From Macrosoma leucophasiata (lineage: Eukaryota; Arthropoda; Insecta; Lepidoptera; Hedylidae), in NCBI GenBank assembly GCA_036365455.1, contig JAWQUS010000010.1, forward strand, positions 19,826,501 to 19,890,500: a DNA stretch of 64,000 nt. Direction: 5' to 3'. The notes beneath the pieces were generated by a model. That model saw only the letters and a program-made list of their open reading frames with translations. It ran no database searches and had not been told where the DNA came from. The position numbers and the translations under genes were made by a program. How positions within the stretch are numbered: the first letter of the stretch is position 1; every line of letters begins with the position of its first letter. This document shows, one piece after another, positions 42,507 to 64,000 of this stretch.

Positions 42507-42659
42507 TAAGTGTTGGGTTTTTCAGAGGATACATTTTTATTTTTTAATGTGCAAGCTAAGTCCTAATGAATGTAAAATTTCAATGGACTATTACTTTTTG
42601 ACACACTATCGCTATTGAAATCTAATATGGACGGTGTCACTCTAAGGACAATAAATGCC

Positions 42660-42956
42660 ACTTTTTTATGTAATGGAAGTGACAAACAAGCATGCAGTAC
42701 ACATTGATGTTAAGTGATGACTGCAGCCTATAGACACCCACACAAAGACCAAGGTCAAAATGCAGGTTATCACTCCTAACCTAAGGCCTAAGGTATTATG
42801 CCTCTGTGCCGGAAATTATAGGCCCGTACATTACCACCTGACCGGAACGCGATAGTGCTGATCACTACCATTTAGCGGCAAGTATATTAGGCAATGCGGT
42901 GATGACCGCGCCCGCGAGCTCCGTAACTGGAGCTCTACCACCAGTAAAGTTTTACT
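42660..42956 (+). repeat. Interspersed repeat family X, copy 4
   Basis: A full-length copy between the maltases, from TTTTTTATGTAATGGAAG to CTCTACCACCAGTAAAG. Confidence 0.7.
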
Positions 42957-43239
42957 AAAACAAAACGTCACTCCGATAACGTAGCGGAACCAGTTCCTCA
43001 TAAATTATAACAAAGCTACGATTAATACTTGTATATTTTAAAATTTTGCTAGTCTTTCCCGGCTCGGTCACCCACTCCATTTTGCTTTATGGTTTACCTG
43101 ATTTAGACACTGAATGTGAACGTATCTGATCACGGACCACTCCTTTCTCTCCTCTATTCAACATCTGCAACAGGTAGCTGTTATCTGTGATTGTTTTAAT
43201 CGTTTTTTCTCTACCAATAACGAAAAGCAGAAGAGTATG

Positions 43240-43690
43240 TTTGTTTGATTCTTTCTTACGCGCTAATCTCAGGAACTACTGGATCGATTTGAAAAGAAAT
43301 CTTTTAGTGTAAGTTAGTCCATTTATCGAGGAAGGCTATTTAACATCACGCTACGCGGACGAAGTCGTAGGTACAGCTAGTATATTATAATCATAGACTT
43401 GGACATTATGGATACAACTATATAATAAACAAAAACATATTCCCCCTTATTCATAAACGTACATTAGATACGTTTTAGCTATAGAATGCTTTGTCTGGGC
43501 CGAAATGTATGTGAAATTATTTATGTATTTTGTTAAAGTCAATATGTGAGTTTGATAATGATTGACGATTTTTGTTGTGTACGTGTGTTACACAAATGTC
43601 CCCCCCGCAAAAAATCCCAGACTGTTTTGCATGGATAATAAACGTTATGGTACTCCCCTCCGGTCCGCCGGTGGCCCGTGTTGCTCTATG
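43240..43690 (+). repeat. Cluster of repeat fragments between the maltases
   Basis: 43240-43380 ends in CGGACGAAGTCG, then ACAGCTAG, the common lepidopteran 3' repeat end. 43437-43500 is the end of the MITE seen intact at 59209-59352 (CTTATTCATAAACGTA, TTTTAGCTATAG). 43505-43690 matches 25920-26105. All are noncoding relics. Confidence 0.5.
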
Positions 43691-43916
43691 GTTTCGACAC
43701 ACCGAGCCGATTGAAAAAGTGTAAACCCAAGTCCTTTCATTTGGCAATAAGTTTTGTGGAGTCATACGACTGGTAGATTCTTCGTAGATCACCAACAAGG
43801 ATATTAAGAAATATTTGTGTTAGGTATTAAACAAGAGAGTGCAAGTTATGCATGAATTTTTAAATCGTAGAGCGTGACTTTCACGGTGGTCAAAAAGTGA
43901 AGCCTAGTACATAATA

Positions 43917-45167
43917 GGTTGGGGAAAAAGTATTTTCGCATTATGTATGAACTTGTAATAAAATCTCTTTGGCTGTAGTATTTGTATCTGGCTGGTTTTG
44001 GTATCATTGAAAGTTAAAATTTTAAAGAACATAATTCCAAATTCAAATTAGGCAAATGTGTGATTTTCATTTGTTTTTCGTACTGTCAAGATGAGTGAAT
44101 CTAATGAAGAAATTCGATACATTTTAAAATTTTACTACAAAAAAAGTAAAAATGCAACGCAAGCAGCGAAAAAAATTTGCGATGTTTATGGACCTAGTGC
44201 ATCGTCTGTGAGAGTAGCACATATTTGGTTTAAGCGTTTTCAATCCGGAAATTTTGATGTCAAAGATGCACCTCGCTCTGGTCGCCCTATTACGGATAAA
44301 ATCGATGCCATTTTTTGGTACGTAGTTACGACGTAGCTGAAGATTTGAGAATTGATCACAAAACAGTTTTGGCGCATTTGAAAAAAGCTGGGTACAAAAA
44401 AAAAAGCTCGATATTTGGGTACCTCACGAGCTCACTGAAAGAAACCTAATGAACCGTGTACTCATTTGTGATTCTTTATTACGACGTAATGAAACCGAAT
44501 CATTTTTGAAAAAGCTGATAACTGGTGATGAAAAGTGGATCACGTACGACAAGAACGTGCGAAAAAGGTCGTGGTCAAAGGCCGGTCAGGCTTCACAGAC
44601 TGTGGCGAAACCCGGGTTAACTCGCAATGAGGTGATGTTGTGTGTGTGGTGGGATTGGAAGGGCATTATTCATTATGAGCTATTACCACCAGGCAGGACT
44701 ATCGATTCTGAACTCTACTGCGAACAACTGATGAGATTAAAGCAAGAAGTTGAGAGAAAGCGGCCGGAATTGATCAACAGAAGGGGTGTGGTGTTTCATC
44801 ATGATAACGCTAGACCTCACACATCTATAGCCACTCAGCAAAAATTAAGAGTTTGGCTGGGAGGTGTTAATGTATCCGCCGTATAGTCCTGACCTTGCAC
44901 CTTCAGATTTCCACCTGTTTCGGTCTCTTCAGAATTCTTTATGCAATGTTAGGTTAACATCACGAGAGGACTGCCAAATCCACTTGTCGCGGTATTTTGA
45001 TGAGAAGTCCCAAAATTTTTATAGCAATGGGATCATGTCCCTACCTACAAGATGTCAAAAGGTTATCGAACAAAATGGTACATACATACTTTAGTAAAAT
45101 TTAAATAAACTATATTAAAAATGTTTTAAATTATCTTAAAAAATGCGAAGAAACTTTTTTCCCAACC
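43917..45167 (+). mobile_element. Mariner element, copy 2, upstream of maltase B
   Basis: The same subfamily as 32034-33317 and nearly identical. It begins after TA (43915-43916) with GGTTGGGGAAAAAG. The right TA has mutated to GA. Lesions differ from copy 1: a deletion of about 30 bp near 44316, extra bases near 44400 and a 2-base deletion near 44850. It does have the intact Gln codon where copy 1 has a stop. It ends about 54 bp before the promoter block shared by the two maltases. Confidence 0.85.
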
Positions 45168-45220
45168 GAATAGTTACTTTCTTATTTAAGTTACAACTAA
45201 CTACTTATCCATTTTTATCT

Positions 45221-59155
<13,935 letters not shown>

Positions 59156-59208
59156 GCTTAGATGCCGAAAAAAGTGATGCTTTTGAATATCACACTTTTA
59201 AATACTTA

Positions 59209-59352
59209 CCCTCTTATTCATAAACGTATTTTAGCTAGTGTTGCTAATCTCTCCTTTGTCTCTTTCTATCCTACACATTTGACAATGCAACTGACAAAGA
59301 CAAAGCATGCTATAGCTAAAACGTATCTAATGTACTTTTATGAATAAGGGGG
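59209..59352. mobile_element. Hairpin MITE with TTA target duplication, in the maltase B 3' UTR
   Basis: 144 bp flanked by TTA (59206-59208, 59353-59355). The termini CCCTCTTATTCATAAACG and TTTTATGAATAAGGGGG pair, followed by inner repeats (TTTTAGCTA). It lies between the stop codon and the poly(A) signals of maltase B. Confidence 0.75.
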
Positions 59353-59383
59353 TTAGTGTGATAGAAATAGGTATTATTTTTTT

Positions 59384-59406
59384 AATAAATATATATTTTA
59401 AATAAA
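59384..59406 (+). terminator. Polyadenylation signals of maltase B
   Basis: AATAAA at 59384-59389 and again at 59401-59406, about 240 bases after the stop. Confidence 0.55.
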
Positions 59407-59513
59407 ATAGAGAAATTGTGACAGTTGTTTTATTCCCTCACTCCTTAACTAAAGTAAACCCTGGAAAGAAAATGTTCTACCAAATAAAAATAAATGAATG
59501 AGAGTGTTTAATC

Positions 59514-59519
59514 TTTATT
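59514..59519 (-). terminator. Candidate polyadenylation signal of POLE4
   Basis: AATAAA on the minus strand, 323 bases after the POLE4 stop. With the maltase B signals, the two transcripts would end about 110 bases apart, tail to tail. Confidence 0.4.
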
Positions 59520-59841
59520 TTCCATGTTCCACCTAATAGTGGGGATGACTATATTATTTACACTTATTTACACAATAACCCAGTGTTGATGCAGCTGTAG
59601 GTATTTGCATCCAAGCCTACCTATGCCTATATTATAGACATAAGTAGGCTTGGCAAATGGATGGATGCAAACATATTGTTTGCATCTGCAAACTTATTTG
59701 GATAAAATATGATGATGTCTTACTATTAAAGTTGAATAGGGAAGAAATGGGATGCTAGAAAAATAATAAACAATATAGAAATATTGTTTTAATGACCATA
59801 CAATCATGGAAACGTCTCAATCAAAATATTCCAAAAACAGT

Positions 59842-62176
59842 TCAAAAGTCCATAGCTCCCTCTAGGAAACACAAGCAGTCCACTTTGTTGATAACCACAT
59901 CCAAATCCTTCTTCGCTATTGTCTTCCTTTTATGTTGAGCTGTATTTGTATATGTTTCTTTTGCTATTGTTTCTAAGAATAATTCCTGGAAACATATCAT
60001 ATCTTCAGAAAGGCATTCAATTTTAACGGTTCACAGTCCCAAAATCAGACACAATTGTTTTAACAATTAAACAGACCATATATGGGCTGTAGGACTGTGA
60101 ACCGGTTAAAGTTCTTGACTATCTAGAGGACGTTATTGTCCGCATAACATTAAAATATCAATTGTTTTATTTTTCTTGTACGCTGATGGGTTAAATAAAG
60201 TAGTAACAATATAGCAGTTTGACTAACATCAAATTGAAAAAAATCCAGTGTACAACCATACTGACTAATACAGTAAAATTGCTAATAATGTTTCTCAGGG
60301 CATGCAGGAGGATCCTAAATAAAATAAAAAATAACGTTAGGTAAGTAACTTTTAATTGAAGTAACTGGCTCGGTAGTCTGGCTAGCTATTATTCTACGAG
60401 GGTGGATCCAAAAGTTCGTGGCCCAAACTACAAGGAGACATGACATCTTTTTAAATTTACCGTCATTTGTTAGTATGTCTTCTATTGATTTATTGTGCGC
60501 AGTTTCATTCTGATACTGCACAATATAAATTTTCTGTGATTATTTGTTTGAAGCATTCTGACGCGATTTTCAATACTGTAGAAAATTGAACATCGTGCAG
60601 TCATTAAGTACCTCAATAAAAAGGCCTGTCACCAAAAGACATCCATCAAGATATGGTGGGCACTTTGGGGGAGTCTACTCCATCGTATTCCAGTGTCAAG
60701 AAGTGGTTTAAACGCGGTCGTGAGAGCATTGAAGATGATCCTAGGAGTGGACGGCCTACAACCTCTACCACGAAAGAAAACATCGATAAAATTTGTGATC
60801 TCGTACTGGGTGATCGACGTTTGACCATCGGTAAGATAGCTGAGACAACAGACATTAGTTATGGCCGGGTGCAACACATAATAACGAAAGAATTGGGATT
60901 CCATAAGGTTTCTGCTCGCTCTGTCCAGAGGTTGCTTTCAGCTGAACAAAAACGAGTTCGATTCACAATTTCGCGAGACTGTTTGGAACTTTTTGAGACT
61001 GATCCCGAGGACTTTTTGTCTAGATTTGTTACCATGGATGAAAGCTGGGTCACCACCATATTCCTTAATCAAAGCAACAATCGAAACAGTGAAAAAGATC
61101 TGACTCACCTACACCGAAAAAGGCTAAAGTCGTTTTGTCGACTAACAAAGTCATGGCTTCTGTTTTTAAGGATGCAAAGGGCATTATTTTTGTAGATTAT
61201 TTACCGAAAGGTCAAACTATAAATTCTAGTTATTATTCTAACCTTATACGAAGACTACGGGAAGAAATAAAAGAAAAAAGGCCGGGAATGTTGCATATGA
61301 AAGTTTTGTTCCATCAAGACAATGCACGTGTTCACACTTCGGATGAAACAATGTCTGTAATCCATGATTGTGGCTACGAATTGCTGCCCCACCCACCTTA
61401 TTCGCCGGATTTAGCCCCCTCAGATTATCATTTATTTCCAAATTAAAAAAAACATTTGGGTGGCTCGAAATTTTCGACCAAAGATGAGGTGATAGTCGCA
61501 GTAAAAGAGTATTTCGCCGACCTTCCTGAATCTTTTTTTTTTGAGGGGATAAACAAGTTGCAGTTCAGGTGGAAGAAGTGTGTTGAGCTAGATGGAGACT
61601 ATGTCGAAAAATAAAATAAGACCCACTTTTCTTTCATTTTCTTTTGGAACTTTTGGATCCACCCTCGTAATATAAAAGTGCTTTGTATTGGACTGATTGA
61701 GGGGTTGTAAGATTACCACTGGGAACCTCAATTTGACATGAACAGAACTATTAGCTGTGTACGTAAATTGTCAGAACAATAAAAAGGAAAAATTAACATG
61801 TACAACTACTCCGAATTACTAGGAGGTGCTTGAGCAGCTAGCCAAGGATTTATACACTCACAGTAGCCTTGGTAACCAGAAATATAGCTTCAGCACTGAT
61901 AACATTTGCGTCCGGGTCCATTTTCATAATATTTTTTATCCTCGCCATTGGCAACTTGGAGCGTATGCCTACATTCTTACTGCTCGGATTTGTCACTTTC
62001 TTTTCCCCAGGTTCAACTGAATTTGCTATTTCATCTTGTATATCTAGTGTGATATTCAGTTCTGAGTGATTTGCTAAATCGGTATCCTCAGTTTCCTCAA
62101 TAAGAATATCATTTCTGTGATATTGCTCTGAATTCTCTATGTCCGATAAGTCTATTTCGGTGTGTTCTTCCACCAT
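59842..62176 (-). CDS. Pole4: DNA polymerase epsilon subunit 4 (POLE4), histone-fold protein
   Basis: POLE4 is the small histone-fold subunit of the leading-strand polymerase epsilon and pairs with a POLE3/CHRAC-type partner in the nucleus. Two exons on the minus strand, 62176-61862 and 59985-59842, join in phase through a GTGAGT donor and a TTTCCAG acceptor, giving 152 residues. Residues 1-70 are acidic and probably disordered. The histone fold starts KLPMARIKNIMKMDPD (about residue 74) and continues AEAIFLVTKAT, then across the junction ELFLETIAKETY, KRKTIAKKDLD and FLEGAMDF at the end. The Kozak-like context is GCCATGG. The family also resembles NF-YC and the Drosophila protein Mes4. The 1.9-kb intron carries a mariner. 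The gene is convergent with maltase B. Confidence 0.85.
60397..61667 (+). mobile_element. Mariner element in the POLE4 intron
   Basis: 1271 bp flanked by TA on both sides, with perfect terminal inverted repeats of 21 bp starting CGAGGGTGGATCC. The transposase frame begins before 60653 and shows YSSVKKWFKRGRESIEDDP, RSGRP, FVTMDESW, FHQDNARVHTS and YSPDLAPSDYHLF, the mariner core. It is broken by a frameshift between about 61070 and 61135 and a TAA at 61444-61446. It belongs to a different subfamily from the two near the maltases and is in opposite orientation to POLE4. Confidence 0.85.
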
Positions 62177-62338
62177 GGCGATAAACAACAATCACTATGT
62201 TATTAAATATTATTAATCAATAAATTAAACTATGATACAGTATAAAATTACATCGTAATTAATGTACAAAAATAATCTTGTCTTGATCTGGCGCACAGAA
62301 CATACTACTCTCTTAATCTGGCGGACTGACTGCTGACT

Positions 62339-62348
62339 GGCGCGAAAC
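62339..62348 (-). promoter_or_regulatory. Candidate E2F/DREF-like site upstream of POLE4
   Basis: GTTTCGCGCC on the minus strand, about 165 bases before the POLE4 ATG. TTTCGCGC is the classic E2F-type motif of replication genes. This is inference from one motif. Confidence 0.35.
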
Positions 62349-62492
62349 AAATAAATAAAAAATTGATTTTTTTTTTAAAGTTTATTCATGACCGTAGATA
62401 CAGAGTCTTTCAGTCGTATACATATTGAATTTCACATTTCTTTAAATTAATGAATATCCATATGCAAGTGACGATGATTAAATGCTTCCAAG

Positions 62493-63138
62493 AGAGTTTT
62501 GGCGGGAACCTTGAAAGAGGCGTATGGTGCTCTTATTTTATTTAATTTTCTTGGTGTATTTTTAAGTTATATTGAATAAAATTGGTGGCATTTTGTTTGA
62601 TATAGGTTTATTACAGTGCCCGTATAAAGTGAAATAGAATAACAGGTTGCCTCCAAAACTTCAATGTAAATGTTCTGGTAAAGTAGCCATCGCTTTACTC
62701 GAATAACTTGACTGTAACTCACTTGACTGACATATTATACTTGATACTTACTTATCATACTTGATGACTATATTATGCTGGCTTTTACGCTGCTTGGATA
62801 AATAGGAAGTATCGTTTTACTTGACACTGGCAATATAAATAATAGCGATGCCATAATACCAAAAAAAAAATGCTTCCATGAGGAATATGATGAGATGATG
62901 GGGTGGCTCCAGTAAAGCGATGGGGACTTTACTAGGAGTTTTTACGAAGTTTTGGAGGCAATACGAAAAATCACTTTTCACTTCATAATATCACTTTCTT
63001 ACACTCGTGAACATTATCGAATGCTTTATGATAAAAATCCCACCATTTTTACACATAAAAACGCGACTATACACAAATTCCGAAAATAATATCACGCAGT
63101 GAGACAGCTCTTTTCCGCGTTCCCGCCAAAACCTCTTT
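62493..63138. mobile_element. Foldback/MITE-like element with GTTTTGGCGGGAAC ends
   Basis: GAGTTTTGGCGGGAAC at 62493 and GTTCCCGCCAAAACCTC at 63119 are inverted. Inner inverted matches include GCCTCCAAAACTTC (62649) with GAAGTTTTGGAGGC (62946), and CATCGCTTTAC (62688) with GTAAAGCGATG (62911). No coding frame. Confidence 0.55.
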
Positions 63139-63158
63139 CAAAAAATTGCAACTGCAGA

Positions 63159-63558
63159 CAGGGTTGCTAACGCTATCACTTCATATACCCCAAAAACCTA
63201 AGACCAAAATCTCCGGGGAATTTGAAAAATTTTGTTGAAATACAACTGAGACAAACGCGACAGCAAAAAAAAAGCGACTTTGGCCCTGCGTGACTTATAC
63301 AAATGTCATCCATTTTATTAAATTACAATTGTATGAGTACGCGCGATCAAAAAAAAATGCATTTGCCTAGCGAGAACTCTCAAAATTAAAATTACAACTT
63401 AAGAACTACACTAAAATACAACTTAAAGTAGATTTGTCAAAAGCCCCGCATTTTCTCCTCTTTAGTGTAAGTGTCAATCGGGGCTAATCCCCAATAATTA
63501 TCCACTCAGCTTGAAATTCCCCGCAATTTGGGGCATTCCCCACAAATTGGCAACCCTA
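63159..63558. mobile_element. hAT-like MITE
   Basis: CAGGGTTGCTAA at the left and TTGGCAACCCTA at the right form inverted repeats like those of hAT elements. The 8-base flanks ACTGCAGA and GCTGCAGG agree at six positions and could be a decayed 8-bp duplication. Confidence 0.45.
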
Positions 63559-64000
63559 GCTGCAGGTTGTCAGGCTGACAGTGACAAATGACAGCAAGGT
63601 GACCAGATTTTTTTAACTTTCTACAATATTCTTTAGTCTCCTAAATGCGCTTAATGCGCCCAAATTCTGCTAAATAATGTAATTTATCGCATTTTGTCGT
63701 TCATGAACAAAAATAAAAGAAAAAGCCTCCATAATAAACGAAGTTTATTTGATTTAAGACTGAATCTATTCTGCCAGCGATCGGATGAATAAGATATCCG
63801 GCAAGAATCTTTTCTTAGTACGTGAAGACGATCTTATCTGCAAGATGTCCTGCTATAAAACTGTTATTGTGACTCCATGGAAATAATAACAATAATTAAT
63901 AACTGAGTGCTCACTTCATTTTATTTAAAAAATCTAAAAGAACTTTCTAACATAACAACAAAGTTTATTTTTGAACAATACTGACACGGGCTTAGTTGGG
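63559..64000. other. Right edge of the window, nothing recognised
   Basis: AT-rich sequence without a frame or repeat that I can identify. Confidence 0.4.

Overview
The window is insect nuclear DNA and almost certainly lepidopteran. The signs are GT-AG introns, three kinds of mariner/MITE insertions, 3' ends typical of moth and butterfly RTE/CR1-like elements, and two tandem secreted alpha-glucosidases of the lepidopteran maltase type. No prokaryotic feature was seen. All gene models come from reading splice sites and checking phase by hand.

Host genes, left to right: (1) the 3' part of the 5'-3' exoribonuclease gene XRN1 (pacman), + strand, 11 exons from 78 to 26264, with one 17.3-kb intron (5144-22461); (2) maltase A, + strand, 31379-42058, 11 exons, 589 aa; (3) maltase B, + strand, 45381-59155, the same 11 exon lengths and phases, 589 aa; (4) a POLE4-type histone-fold gene, minus strand, 59842-62176, two exons, 152 aa, convergent with maltase B. 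The two maltases are a tandem duplication. Each has a signal peptide and the Asp/Glu/Asp catalytic triad.

The large XRN1 intron is a nest of elements. A non-LTR retrotransposon (about 5.8-22.1 kb; CCHC gag-like ORF1, then endonuclease, reverse transcriptase and RNase H in ORF2) is split in its endonuclease by a 10,784-bp element (7750-18533). That element has perfect short termini beginning CAGTCAATAAC, a TA target duplication and 3.3-kb inverted-repeat arms. The arms carry a Cys/His-rich gene of 230 codons, broken differently in each arm. The 4.5-kb centre carries an unrecognised zinc-cluster ORF of 334 aa, and a small basic coiled-coil-like ORF spans one arm boundary. Removing the insert and one TA puts the two halves of the retrotransposon ORF back in frame. 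I do not recognise this element as a named family; it is the best candidate here for something undescribed (transposon- or virus-derived).

The rest is dense in repeats: three mariners (two of one subfamily near the maltases, one of another inside POLE4), three copies of a 5S-rRNA-headed SINE, tRNA-headed SINEs including an inverted pair, at least ten pieces of one roughly 270-bp interspersed family ('family X' below), several hairpin MITEs with TTA/TAA target duplications, and 5'-truncated CR1-like LINE tails.
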